Source of the DNA: a virus
Direction: 5' to 3' (one strand)
Length of the DNA stretch: 64,000 nucleotides
Virus record (IMG/VR): IMGVR_UViG_3300045284_000214
Span: 1 to 64,000 of that record
Made by a program: the position numbers and the translations under genes. This document shows positions 43,476 to 50,094 of the stretch, in pieces. Every line of letters starts with the position of its first letter. The stretch's first letter is position 1. The notes under the pieces are model-generated. The model saw nothing but the letters and a program-made list of their open reading frames with translations. It had not been told where the DNA came from and did no database searches.

Positions 43476-43840
43476 CTTTTAACTACCGTTCCGTCCATCT
43501 TCTTCTTCCAGCCCGAATCCTTGGACCCAGGAAACCTTGATGGCTTGCGAATCCCTAAATGCTTCTTGCGCTTGCGGGCTACCTTGGCTCTCTCGGCTAC
43601 ATCTTCGGCGGTTTTAGCCTTGTGCTGATCGGTCAGGATCGGTGCAAGATTCGACTCACGATGAAGCCCGCCATTAACGAGAGCAACAACGTGGTCGCAT
43701 TGCCAGCCATCTCCAGCCCTGATTTTGCGCCCGCTGCGATGACATATACCGTTATGGCGATCAAACACACGGAGCCTAACGCGATCAGGAATTTTAGCAT
43801 CATCTGTCTTTCCCCGCCACTCCACCACGGTACGAGCCAT
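43472..43840 (-). CDS. HNH endonuclease
   Basis: The HNH core is CDHVVALVNGGLHRESNLAP (residues 48-67), with CHRSGRKI upstream providing the C-x-x-G/S metal loop, and a QHKAK helix after it. The rest is Lys/Arg-rich DNA-contacting sequence. Such HNH nucleases are common near phage replication genes and may act on packaging, host DNA, or intron/mobile functions. Overlaps the upstream gene by one base. No fused domain seen. Confidence 0.8.
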   Translation of the reverse strand: MARTVVEWRGKTDDAKIPDRVRLRVFDRHNGICHRSGRKIRAGDGWQCDHVVALVNGGLHRESNLAPILTDQHKAKTAEDVAERAKVARKRKKHLGIRKPSRFPGSKDSGWKKKMDGTVVKR

Positions 43841-44166
43841 TATTCGCCCTTATCGCCGCCCTGCGTGGGGTGGGCGGATAGCTCAGCTTCAAGTTCGTGA
43901 ATGCGGAGTTCGTTTTCTCCGCGCTTTGCCGCCTCATCCAGAGCGGTTTGATACCAAGTCTTTCCGTCAGGAGCGAAAATCGGGTCGCGGTTGCGCCCAG
44001 TTTGGGCAGCACCGCGTAGCTCATCAATTACAAGCCTGGCAATGTGCTCCGTATCCGCCGGGGACAGATAAAGACCGTCCGTATTATAGATTGCGTACAC
44101 CAGTCGCTGCACCAGTTCCTCGGTCACACTGTCAGATCGCGTGTCCGTCATCGAAACATCTCCCAA
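43840..44166 (-). CDS. hypothetical protein, 108 aa
   Basis: ATG at 44166 used; an in-frame ATG at 44151 (MTDTRSDSV) is an alternative. The protein contains LVQRLVYAIYNTDGLYLSPA, an acidic helix, and FAPDGKTWYQTALDEAAKRG, which looks like a short beta hairpin plus helix seen in phage early proteins. It overlaps the HNH start by one base. Function unknown. Confidence 0.6.
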   Translation of the reverse strand: MGDVSMTDTRSDSVTEELVQRLVYAIYNTDGLYLSPADTEHIARLVIDELRGAAQTGRNRDPIFAPDGKTWYQTALDEAAKRGENELRIHELEAELSAHPTQGGDKGE

Positions 44167-44178
44167 ATCTGGCTTTGC

Positions 44179-44346
44179 TCATTTCCAATCCATTCGATGG
44201 TTTGCACCGTTTGGGCTGTCACCATCGAACCAAATCAAAATCTTGATGTACCAAGGGGCCGCGCGCCAGCGGTTACGCCGCCCGGTATCGCGCGTCTCGG
44301 CAATCTCGGTTTTCCGGTCCAACCAACCGGGATCAATCCAGGGCAT
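44179..44346 (-). CDS. Trp-rich micro-protein, 55 aa
   Basis: ATG at 44346 (MPWIDPGWLDRKTEI) is chosen over a longer in-frame start that would run through the neighbouring 44333-44509 gene. It is rich in Trp and Arg (WRAAPWYIKILIWFDGDSPN) and short; it overlaps the neighbouring gene by 14 bases. Part of the micro-gene run, function unknown. Confidence 0.5.
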   Translation of the reverse strand: MPWIDPGWLDRKTEIAETRDTGRRNRWRAAPWYIKILIWFDGDSPNGANHRMDWK

Positions 44347-44509
44347 TTGGCACTCCGTTAAGCGCGTGATAAATGCGCTCAACCAGATCGCGGGGCACAA
44401 GTTGGCATTTACCGCATTTGCAGTCTCCGGCGTACTTCATCGCCGTATATTCGCGAAGCTCTTCGGCAAGGGCTTGCGTGGTGCCACTGGATGATTGCTG
44501 GTCCGTCAT
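44333..44509 (-). CDS. zinc-knuckle micro-protein, 58 aa
   Basis: ATG at 44509 and TGA at 44333-44335. The segment GDCKCGKCQLVPRDL has three closely spaced cysteines, and the end is a helix LVERIYHALNG. It is one of five Cys-rich micro-genes in 1.4 kb with overlapping or adjacent ends. A metal-binding DNA- or protein-contact role is likely. Not recognised as a named family. Confidence 0.6.
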   Translation of the reverse strand: MTDQQSSSGTTQALAEELREYTAMKYAGDCKCGKCQLVPRDLVERIYHALNGVPNALD

Positions 44510-44512
44510 CGG

Positions 44513-44656
44513 TCAGTCCTCAACTTCAACATCGGTTTCGGTGAAGGCATCACATGGCTTACAATACCAGCCGCCACGCGGCGGAAATTCGGCCGGGTTA
44601 TCGTCAACCCATTTGCAAGGTTGTCCACAAACTGCGCAGTTGATGGTGTCGCTCAT
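44513..44656 (-). CDS. zinc-ribbon micro-protein, 47 aa
   Basis: Start overlaps the preceding gene's stop (ATGA). CxxC pairs NCAVCGQPC (residues 6-14) and WYCKPC (about 30-35) make a complete four-cysteine zinc ribbon, followed by an acidic tail (FTETDVEVED). The size is close to the minimal zinc ribbon. Likely an RNA-polymerase or DNA-associated regulator, but the target is unknown. Confidence 0.65.
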   Translation of the reverse strand: MSDTINCAVCGQPCKWVDDNPAEFPPRGGWYCKPCDAFTETDVEVED

Positions 44657-44856
44657 GGCTTCCGCACCTCTGCGCCGTCGTGAGAGTTCACCGAGGATGC
44701 CAGCTTTGCGGCGGCACTCTCTAATGCCGCTGCTTCGCGCGCTTCCTTTTTGGTGTCTCGATCCGAACCATCACCCTCCCATGGCCATTCCCCGGCCATG
44801 ACAAATTGCGCGGCGCGGTGGAGCATTTGCTTTTCGAATTTGGTTAGTCGCGTCAT
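44653..44856 (-). CDS. hypothetical protein, 67 aa
   Basis: ATG at 44856 (MTRLTKFEKQMLHRAAQFVM) is preferred; a longer in-frame start at 44988 would run through the 28-residue membrane peptide and neighbouring genes. Helical with charged residues (DTKKEAREAAALESAAAKLA). Coupled by ATGA overlaps on both sides. Function unknown. Confidence 0.6.
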   Translation of the reverse strand: MTRLTKFEKQMLHRAAQFVMAGEWPWEGDGSDRDTKKEAREAAALESAAAKLASSVNSHDGAEVRKP

Positions 44857-44939
44857 GGTTGCGCCTTTGCCACTTCGATAAGAAGAAGGATGACTGCTAG
44901 AACGGAGAAAAACCCCAATGTGAAATCGCCCTCGGTCAT
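44853..44939 (-). CDS. single-TM micro-peptide, 28 aa
   Basis: Peptide MTEGDFTLGFFSVLAVILLL (first 20) then IEVAKAQP: one hydrophobic helix. Start and stop form ATGA overlaps with its neighbours on both sides, strong evidence for a real gene despite the length. Confidence 0.55.
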   Translation of the reverse strand: MTEGDFTLGFFSVLAVILLLIEVAKAQP

Positions 44940-44969
44940 TTGGGGTTACTCGCTGTTCTCGCCAGACCG

Positions 44970-45155
44970 CTAGACTCGGAAACACCACGGGCGGCCGGCG
45001 TGGCCCATGGCGGGTGTTCCCGAGAGTTTGCTTTGCTCCAGCACGGGGTCAATATGCTCAATCCATCGGAACGGCGACTTCGCCGTGAACTGCGCAATAC
45101 CAAACCGGAATAGGATGCGGTTGCGCGCATGTGCATTTGGCTCCAAAATCCTCAC
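44970..45155 (-). CDS. doubtful small protein overlapping a zinc-ribbon gene
   Basis: An ORF in another frame that overlaps the zinc-ribbon gene (45058-45243) by 98 bases. Its non-overlapping end (FRWIEHIDPVLEQSKLSGTP) looks protein-like, so there may be a shorter gene downstream or an overlapping start; no Shine-Dalgarno is clear. Keep as low-confidence. Confidence 0.3.
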   Translation of the reverse strand: MRILEPNAHARNRILFRFGIAQFTAKSPFRWIEHIDPVLEQSKLSGTPAMGHAGRPWCFRV

Positions 45156-45243
45156 TGCGCCCCATGTGGCCGCAATGGTTGCAATCGATGCCGTTGTTGG
45201 AATAACGGCTAACGCTTTCCGATCCGCATTCAGGGCACTTCAT
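45058..45243 (-). CDS. zinc-ribbon micro-protein, 61 aa
   Basis: ATG at 45243 is preferred over a longer in-frame start (45369) that would span the neighbouring gene. MKCPECGSESVSRYSNNGID (first 20) and CNHCGHMG give a classic two-knuckle zinc ribbon (CPEC/CNHC). A second cluster, GAKCTCAQPHP, follows, then WYCAVHGE. Starts in an ATGA overlap with the preceding gene (45240). Likely a nucleic-acid-binding regulator of phage or host transcription; no specific family recognised. Confidence 0.7.
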   Translation of the reverse strand: MKCPECGSESVSRYSNNGIDCNHCGHMGRSEDFGAKCTCAQPHPIPVWYCAVHGEVAVPMD

Positions 45244-45407
45244 GGCTTCCCCGCATCTCTCGCCAGATCGCCAGCGCGCGGCAGTTTGACCTGAACTACC
45301 AAGGTGCATTTCTCGCACCATGTAAATGCTCGGTTGAACTGATCGATGCCGCGCACGGTCCCGCCGCATTCACATTTGCAAATCTTGTTGCCCTGCGGTT
45401 TGCTCAT
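45240..45407 (-). CDS. zinc-ribbon micro-protein, 55 aa
   Basis: ATG at 45407, stop 45240, with ATGA overlap at both ends. Contains KICKCECGG (residues 9-16) and WCEKC (about 30-34), a CxCxC...CxxC zinc-binding layout, and a basic tail. Similar in size to its neighbours; may be part of a series of co-expressed nucleic-acid modulators. Confidence 0.65.
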   Translation of the reverse strand: MSKPQGNKICKCECGGTVRGIDQFNRAFTWCEKCTLVVQVKLPRAGDLARDAGKP

Positions 45408-45745
45408 CGCCCCACCTCACCGGGCCGGGCAACACGGTTGGCACAGCCCTTTCGACATTTATCTTCGTGCGGGCAAAATGCATTTACACAGTGCATCTCT
45501 TTGCCGTCTTTGTCTCTGTAGCCAAGGAAAGTTCCGCTGTGCATTGTTGATGACTGCCCCACCTCACTGGCGGGCTGGAGGGCGGCGTCAAGTCCGCATG
45601 TGCATGATTGGCCCGGCTCTTCGAATATGCCGCAATCTTCGTGATGTCCTCCATATATCTTCAACGCCTTCTCCATCGCCTCGCAGCGGGCGGTGAGGGA
45701 GGCGATCTCGGCCATTAGGTCCGCTACTTCAAGATGATGTGTCAT
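45404..45745 (-). CDS. Cys-rich protein with two metal-type clusters, 113 aa
   Basis: Starts ATGA-overlapping at 45745. An N-terminal helix (LEVADLMAEIASLTARCEAM) precedes HHEDCGIFEEPGQSCTCGLD, and later FCPHEDKCRKGCANRVA. Both are Cys/His knots of the kind found in small phage/alphaproteobacterial proteins. The two clusters could hold two zinc ions. Located in the middle of the micro-ribbon operon. Confidence 0.6.
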   Translation of the reverse strand: MTHHLEVADLMAEIASLTARCEAMEKALKIYGGHHEDCGIFEEPGQSCTCGLDAALQPASEVGQSSTMHSGTFLGYRDKDGKEMHCVNAFCPHEDKCRKGCANRVARPGEVGR

Positions 45746-46011
45746 CAGATATTCTCAAAGCTGGCGCTGAATGCGGTCAATGGGCGATTTTTCTTGCCGT
45801 CATCCCGCAGCGGTCTCGTTACCGATTGGGTTTGCCAGAGCTTAATTGCTTCCATAGCATCGGTGAAGACCATGGCTTCCTTGATATGCCTGGTGAACAG
45901 GGCTTCGCCACGGCCATCATGGGCTTCGGGATCGAAGGACTTGAGGTACTCGCCCTTGATCGGCTCCTTGAGATCGTGAGCAGGCCCCCAGCATTTGATG
46001 ACTGCGCCCAT
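45745..46011 (-). CDS. hypothetical protein, 88 aa
   Basis: ATG at 46011 (MGAVIKCWGPAHDLKEPIKG) is preferred over a longer in-frame ATG at 46155. The product is mixed alpha/beta with a basic C-terminus (RPLRDDGKKNRPLTAFSASF). It shares its end base with the next gene. Function unknown. Confidence 0.6.
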   Translation of the reverse strand: MGAVIKCWGPAHDLKEPIKGEYLKSFDPEAHDGRGEALFTRHIKEAMVFTDAMEAIKLWQTQSVTRPLRDDGKKNRPLTAFSASFENI

Positions 46012-46012
46012 G

Positions 46013-46576
46013 TTAGCACGCGCATGAGAAGTAAGTATCGCGGTCACCACGCTCGCCCGTAATCGCCTCCCAGTGTGACCACCATTCGCTGTCAATATGA
46101 TCGCGCGCATCTTCGTAGGGGCCGACGCTGTTGCGGCGTCCGGCGTCGATTGCAAAAGCGTAGGCGGCCTCCGGGCTCCGTTTCCCCTCGTCGCCGTCGC
46201 CGTAGTAATCGTCGCTCATGTGTTCTACGGCCCATTCCCGCATCCAGTGCTCCGACGCGATCTTGGAGATATCGGAAGACTCCGCGGCAACCGGAAATGC
46301 CGGATGCGTCCAATTGTGCTTGAGCGACGTGATCGTGTTTGGCATCAGGAATAGAAAGAATGTCTGACCCGGCTGAACGGCACGTATCAGAAACGGGTCA
46401 ACGATTCCTAGGGCCAGAACTCCGCCGGGTTCGGCCTTCCCCGCATCATTCAAGCCGATGCGCTGACCCGGAGACAGCTTCTGCGCGGCTGTAACTGCCA
46501 CCACAGCAATATGTACGGCATCCCTCTCGGGGCTACCCTCGACAAGCTTGCCAAGCAAGAATTGAGTATCGGACAT
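46013..46576 (-). CDS. phage protein with DAVHIAV/VDPFL patterns, 187 aa
   Basis: AAGGGAAG lies just upstream of the ATG at 46576. The N-terminal half has beta motifs (DAVHIAVVAVTAAQKLSPGQ; GIVDPFLIRAVQPGQTFFLF) and an NTITSLKHNWTHP segment. This arrangement recurs in phage early or structural proteins I have seen but cannot name. The C-terminal half is helical and acidic (WAVEHMSDDYYGDGDEGKRS). It heads the leftward operon after the XRE gene. Function unknown. Confidence 0.6.
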   Translation of the reverse strand: MSDTQFLLGKLVEGSPERDAVHIAVVAVTAAQKLSPGQRIGLNDAGKAEPGGVLALGIVDPFLIRAVQPGQTFFLFLMPNTITSLKHNWTHPAFPVAAESSDISKIASEHWMREWAVEHMSDDYYGDGDEGKRSPEAAYAFAIDAGRRNSVGPYEDARDHIDSEWWSHWEAITGERGDRDTYFSCAC

Positions 46577-46650
46577 CGCGCGCTTCCCTTTTCTGGTTCG
46601 ATGGAATTAAGCGTGGCGTTAGGAGCTACCTTCCAGATTTCTGGATCATG

Positions 46651-46881
46651 CTACCACCAAATTCCCCTCAGCAAATGCTTCGGAGTCGTGCCAAGTGCGG
46701 TAGCGTAGCGCTCAACTCCGTCTAGCAAGAGGCGCTGCCGCCCAATCTCGGTATTGGTAACGGATGCGCGTTTAAGCCCGACACGTTTGGCCAAGTCGTC
46801 TTGAGACATGCCAAGTGTCTCGCGGATCATACGAATGCGAACGCCGACCGAAATATGACAGGCTTCAATTGGGCTGTTCAT
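46651..46881 (-). CDS. XRE-family HTH repressor candidate
   Basis: ATG at 46881 (MNSPIEACHISVGVRIRMIR) is used; an upstream in-frame ATG at 46944 crosses the divergent promoter zone. The HTH is clear: TLGMSQDDLAKRVGLKRASV (about residues 22-41) followed by VTNTEIGRQRLLLDGVERYA. It resembles cI/Cro-type DNA-binding proteins that act as dimers on inverted repeats. It is divergent from the gene at 46961, forming a switch-like locus. Confidence 0.8.
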   Translation of the reverse strand: MNSPIEACHISVGVRIRMIRETLGMSQDDLAKRVGLKRASVTNTEIGRQRLLLDGVERYATALGTTPKHLLRGIWW

Positions 46882-46891
46882 TTGGCGACCT

Positions 46892-46925
46892 TTGCATTTC
46901 TGTTGATCTGGTGTTACCATACACC
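46892..46925. promoter_or_regulatory. divergent promoter/operator region of the switch
   Basis: Rightward: TTGCAT (46892) - 17 bases - TACCAT (46915). Leftward a TTGCGT-N17-TATGGT pair is readable in the same intergenic stretch. An inverted repeat GGTGT-TACCAT-ACACC (46910-46925) overlaps the rightward -10 region and is a plausible operator for the adjacent XRE protein. Elements are partial matches. Confidence 0.4.
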
Positions 46926-46960
46926 CGACGCAGACCCAACGCAAGGATTATTGTTGACCC

Positions 46961-47296
46961 ATGGCAAACAATGTGTCAAGACACCATGCAGAGCTACCCA
47001 CATCCCACCCCTTGCGGCAATGGAGAAAGACCCAACCAGACAAGGTAACGCTGGAGCAGATCGCACAGTCACTGGACTGCACCAGGGCTCACGTTTCGTT
47101 GATCGAGCACTACAAGCTGATGCCGGGGCTGCTGCTGGCATTCAAGCTCAATGTCCTGACCGGGGTACCGATGGAGAAATTCGTAGGCCCCACAGATTTC
47201 CTCAGAAAGGTTTCCAATGGTGTCAAGCTGGCCGATCACCATCAAGTACGCCGGGAAGCCGCTCGGCAAAGGAAGACCGCGCTTCGGCAAGGGTAG
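46961..47296 (+). CDS. HTH regulator, divergent partner (Cro-like or activator)
   Basis: A 111-residue protein with an HTH-like stretch TLEQIAQSLDCTRAHVSLIE (about residues 30-49). It is basic, with a QAARQRKTALRQG end, and its 3' 80 bases overlap the RusA gene. The divergent arrangement with 46651-46881 is a Cro/cI-like layout. The protein could be the antirepressor or early activator. No signature separates these roles. Confidence 0.6.
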   Translation: MANNVSRHHAELPTSHPLRQWRKTQPDKVTLEQIAQSLDCTRAHVSLIEHYKLMPGLLLAFKLNVLTGVPMEKFVGPTDFLRKVSNGVKLADHHQVRREAARQRKTALRQG

Positions 47297-47606
47297 GGTC
47301 TACACTCCCAAGAAAACCTCTGATTACGAGACTGGCTTGGCTTGGGCTGCCAAGACCGCGATGAAGGGACGGCTGCCGCTCAAGGGGCCTGTTGGGGTCG
47401 ATATAAAGCTAAGATTTAGCTCTAAGAAAGGCTTCTATCATATTGGAAAACCTGACGCTGACAACTGCATTAAGTGCTTGGACGCCCTCAATGGTATCGT
47501 TTTCGAGGATGATAGCCAGATTGCCTTCGGCACCTTCGTCAAGCTCTGTGGAGATGAGGAATATATCTCGGTCGATATCTGGCCGCTTCAGGAGCCAGCA
47601 TTATGA
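47217..47606 (+). CDS. rusA: RusA-type Holliday-junction resolvase
   Basis: The family N-terminus GKPLGKGRPRFGKGRVYTPK (residues 13-32) and the acidic core KPDADNCIKCLDALNGIVFE (about 78-97) are present. The catalytic aspartates are D80, D82 and D99 or D100 in the FEDDSQ segment. RusA cuts branched DNA during late replication or recombination. AGAAAGG 7 bases before the ATG confirms the start. It overlaps the upstream regulator by 80 bases, and the methyltransferase ATG follows in an ATGA overlap. Confidence 0.88.
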   Translation: MVSSWPITIKYAGKPLGKGRPRFGKGRVYTPKKTSDYETGLAWAAKTAMKGRLPLKGPVGVDIKLRFSSKKGFYHIGKPDADNCIKCLDALNGIVFEDDSQIAFGTFVKLCGDEEYISVDIWPLQEPAL

Positions 47607-48121
47607 GCCAGCGCCCCAGCGGCTATGAACGCAAACCGCACGACCTCTACGTCACCCCAGCGTGGGTCACCCAGGTTCTTATCCCGCACATCCCCTATCG
47701 CATCAGGACGATCTGGGAGCCTGCAGCAGGCGAAGGCAAGATGGTAAAAGTGCTGGAGGATGCAGGATATACGGTCAGAAGCTCAGACCTCACTTCAGGG
47801 GAAGACTTCCTCGATAACAAGACACATACGCTCTCCTATAACGAGGCCATCGTCACCAATCCACCCTACAGCCTCGCCAAAGAGTTCATCGAGTGCTCAC
47901 TGCAGCGAGCTGGCTTCGTGGCCATGCTGCTACGGGCTGACTATGACCACGCCAAGACGCGCCAGCATCTGTTCCTCGATACAAGGTTTGCCAAGAAGAT
48001 CATTCTGACCAAGCGAATCAGATGGTTCGAGGGCACCAAGGGTGGGCCTTCCTTCAACCATTGTTGGTTTCTCTGGGACACGGAGCACAAGGGGCCACCG
48101 GTTATTTCATATGGCCCTTGA
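47603..48121 (+). CDS. small N6-adenine-type DNA methyltransferase
   Basis: ATG overlaps RusA's stop. Motif I EPAAGEGKMVKVLEDAG (residues 39-55) binds AdoMet and the catalytic NPPY is at 86-89 in VTNPPYSLAKEF. At 172 aa it lacks an obvious target-recognition domain, so it may act as a stand-alone orphan methyltransferase or with a partner. Together with the phage GcrA homologue it could influence methylation-dependent regulation. Target sequence unknown. Confidence 0.8.
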   Translation: MSQRPSGYERKPHDLYVTPAWVTQVLIPHIPYRIRTIWEPAAGEGKMVKVLEDAGYTVRSSDLTSGEDFLDNKTHTLSYNEAIVTNPPYSLAKEFIECSLQRAGFVAMLLRADYDHAKTRQHLFLDTRFAKKIILTKRIRWFEGTKGGPSFNHCWFLWDTEHKGPPVISYGP

Positions 48122-48151
48122 CGGTATGTCGGCTTCGTGACACAAAAAGAA

Positions 48152-48186
48152 GCCCCGGGTCCAGAACCTTTCTGGCGCACCGGGGC
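48152..48186 (-). terminator. stem-loop, good terminator in leftward direction
   Basis: GCCCCGG/CCGGGGC outer stem with an inner CCAGAA/TTCTGG stem. Read leftward it is followed by TTCTTTTT, an intrinsic terminator; rightward, only a weak T-run occurs 14 bases later. Leftward use implies leftward transcription of the gap, which has no clear gene. Confidence 0.5.
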
Positions 48187-48535
48187 GTCTATCGCTATGC
48201 TTTTTGCCGGGCTAGCGACGAGGATCAACATCTAGCGGCTTGATGTGGTTCCGTCAACCTCCCCCAGCAAAAATCTCAGCGGTCATATGGTAGTCTGGCC
48301 TCGGTAACACCCGCCCCCGGACCCTGATGTGGGAACATGACCGCATGGGACACCGAGTACGCCACGGGACCTGTGTGATTCAAATGCAGCAAGGGTTGGC
48401 CTCTGCGGTCTTAGTCCCTCCAGCGGTTCGAATGGCACATTAAACGTAAGAGATGCTGGCCTTTTGAGGACCAGCGCGGGGCGGATGTCAGTGGGTTGGC
48501 ACCTAACCCCCGCCGTTGTGCAGGCGTGCTTGCAG
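48187..48535. other. intergenic stretch with hairpins, no clear gene
   Basis: No convincing gene is seen. There are several self-complementary segments: GCTGG...CCAGC around 48450 and GGGTT...AACCC around 48493. It might encode a structured RNA, or a decayed gene. A TTCGAAT motif near 48432 is not part of a tRNA because the flanking stems fail. Confidence 0.35.
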
Positions 48536-48691
48536 ATGAGAGGTGGACACATAACCAACCTCACAATCCCGGAAAGGGCTCTGCAAATCCACTGTGACCA
48601 AGGTCACATGCTCGTTTCGGTACGGCGCACTATGCCCAAAGCAAGAGGAGGGAATCGATGGAGACAGACAGGGAAGACAGGAAGTTTCTAA
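48536..48691 (+). CDS. possible small leader ORF, 51 aa
   Basis: An in-frame ORF with LTIPERALQIHCDQGHMLVS, preceded by a weak ribosome site. It may be real, or the leader of the gene at 48791. A second 16-codon ORF (48658-48708) with an excellent GAGGAGGG Shine-Dalgarno overlaps it in another frame, so one of these is likely translated. No family recognised. Confidence 0.3.
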   Translation: MRGGHITNLTIPERALQIHCDQGHMLVSVRRTMPKARGGNRWRQTGKTGSF

Positions 48692-48708
48692 TCAAGAAGG
48701 ACGCCTAA
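48658..48708 (+). CDS. possible 16-residue leader peptide
   Basis: METDREDRKFLIKKDA preceded by AGGAGGG 5 bases before the ATG, the best ribosome site in this gap. Could act as a translational leader of the downstream gene. Too short for certainty. Confidence 0.3.
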   Translation: METDREDRKFLIKKDA

Positions 48709-48723
48709 CATGGTAATAGATGC

Positions 48724-48747
48724 TTGACAACGGATTTTACCTATGCT
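48724..48747 (+). promoter_or_regulatory. TTGACAACGG promoter-like element
   Basis: TTGACA at 48724 with ACGG following. The best -10 candidate (TATGCT at 48742) is only 12 bases away, too short for a sigma-70 spacing, so this may be an activator-type or unusual promoter. The same ten bases occur at 55876 (promoter) and, on the other strand, at 41099-41108. Confidence 0.3.
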
Positions 48748-48790
48748 CTCTGCACCATGTTCAGTTTTAACCCTTGATAGGAACATCACT

Positions 48791-49558
48791 ATGGCAAAGA
48801 AGAATGCAGAGACGATAGTCGAACAGGTTGCGAGCGACACTCCGGTCAAGCTGGGAGCTATCCTGTCGAAGAAGGCTCAGTTCCAACGCTTCGGCATTTG
48901 GCTGGTTGGCGATACACCGCTGATTACGCATGCGTGGTCGGAGAAGGCCCGCAGAGAGATGCTCTCCAAGCAGGTCAAGGCGACCAAGGGTGGCAAGGAA
49001 GCCCGCGATCCCCATGCTGATTTCGTTTCGTCGCTCTACGAGATGGGGGACGGCACCTATGGCTTCCCGGCGACTGGCATCAAGAACTGCATCCTGAGTG
49101 CCGCCCACAAGGACAAGGGCATCCCCAGGACGGCTGTTATGTCGGCGCTGTGGATCGACGCCGATATGGTCCGGACACGCCCAGCGCTAGCTGGAGCGGT
49201 CTGTGACATGCCTTTGGTGCGGATCACGGGCAGCAAGCCGGAAATGCGGGAGGACATGGTCAAGATCGGCTCTGGCTTGAACAAAGTTGCCAATCTGGCT
49301 TACCGGGCTCAATTCACGGTTTGGGCGATGCGAATCACTGGCCGGTTTAATTCATCGATTATCACGCCGGAAGCGCTGGCTTTCCTGATCCAGGAAGCTG
49401 GTTTGGCTTCTGGGCTAGGGGAATGGCGGAACGAGCGCAAGGGTATGTTTGGCTCCTGCCATTTGGCCGATCCAGAGGAAGAGGCCGCATGGGATGCCTA
49501 TGAGTCTGGCAAAGGCCAGCTCCCGGTTCCCGAGAATTATCGCATGGCAGCGGAGTAA
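48791..49558 (+). CDS. phage protein of unknown role, possible RAMP-like fold, 255 aa
   Basis: ATG at 48791 is chosen over an in-frame ATG at 48743 that would run through the leader region. Motifs: FGIWLVGDTPLITHAWSEKA (about residue 33) and GTYGFPATGIKNCILSAAHK (about 83), a Gly-then-Thr-Pro-Leu opening and a small-residue loop before a helix that loosely recall RAMP proteins (Cas7/Cas5 type). This is only a pattern resemblance. The gene is paired with 49564-50067 and precedes the G-rich array. Not recognised with confidence. Confidence 0.45.
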   Translation: MAKKNAETIVEQVASDTPVKLGAILSKKAQFQRFGIWLVGDTPLITHAWSEKARREMLSKQVKATKGGKEARDPHADFVSSLYEMGDGTYGFPATGIKNCILSAAHKDKGIPRTAVMSALWIDADMVRTRPALAGAVCDMPLVRITGSKPEMREDMVKIGSGLNKVANLAYRAQFTVWAMRITGRFNSSIITPEALAFLIQEAGLASGLGEWRNERKGMFGSCHLADPEEEAAWDAYESGKGQLPVPENYRMAAE

Positions 49559-49563
49559 TAATC

Positions 49564-50067
49564 ATGGTCAAATACATCTTCAGGGATGGCCCACTTACCA
49601 TCCCGAATGCCAAGAAAGCCAGTGCTCAGAAGATCGGAACTGCGCTGGCTCAGATTGCGGAACAACAGAAAGGGAGGCTAACGCCTCCAGCCGTTGTTGA
49701 AGCCGCCCGCAGCAATCGGCATCCCCTGCATCAATACTTTGAATGGGACAACGATGTAGCAGCTGAAGCCTATAGGCTGGATCAGGCCCGGACACTGATT
49801 CGGTCGGTCGCAGTTGTTGATGACAACGAGGACTCCAAACCCGCCTACCTGTCGATTTCCGACAAGGCAGGAACCAGCTATCGGGCCGTCGAGGAAGTGC
49901 TTGACAGTGCTGAATTGCAAAGCGCTGTTCTGGCTGCGGCAGAGCGCGATCTAATTGCGTTCGAGAAGCGATACCGCCAGCTTCAGGACATCTGTGAAAT
50001 CATTAGCAGCGCTAGGAGCAAGATTGCTGCTCGTCGCAACAAACATGAAAGCAGACTCGCAAGTTGA
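49564..50067 (+). CDS. unknown partner protein, 167 aa
   Basis: Follows the previous gene by 5 bases. N-terminal basic helix (IPNAKKASAQKIGTALAQIA), then LTPPAVVEAARSNRHPLHQYFEWDN (key VVEAAR...HPLHQYFEW) which I have seen in paired phage genes, then Glu/Gln-rich helices. Likely acts with the upstream protein. Function unknown. It ends just before the non-coding G-rich region. Confidence 0.5.
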   Translation: MVKYIFRDGPLTIPNAKKASAQKIGTALAQIAEQQKGRLTPPAVVEAARSNRHPLHQYFEWDNDVAAEAYRLDQARTLIRSVAVVDDNEDSKPAYLSISDKAGTSYRAVEEVLDSAELQSAVLAAAERDLIAFEKRYRQLQDICEIISSARSKIAARRNKHESRLAS

Positions 50068-50094
50068 GCCTGTGAGAGCCAGGGACAAGAGGAG

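Noticed and set aside
48340-48445. possible tRNA (TTCGAAT and ATTCAAAT motifs)
   Set aside because: The stems that should flank a T loop do not pair and no acceptor stem is present.
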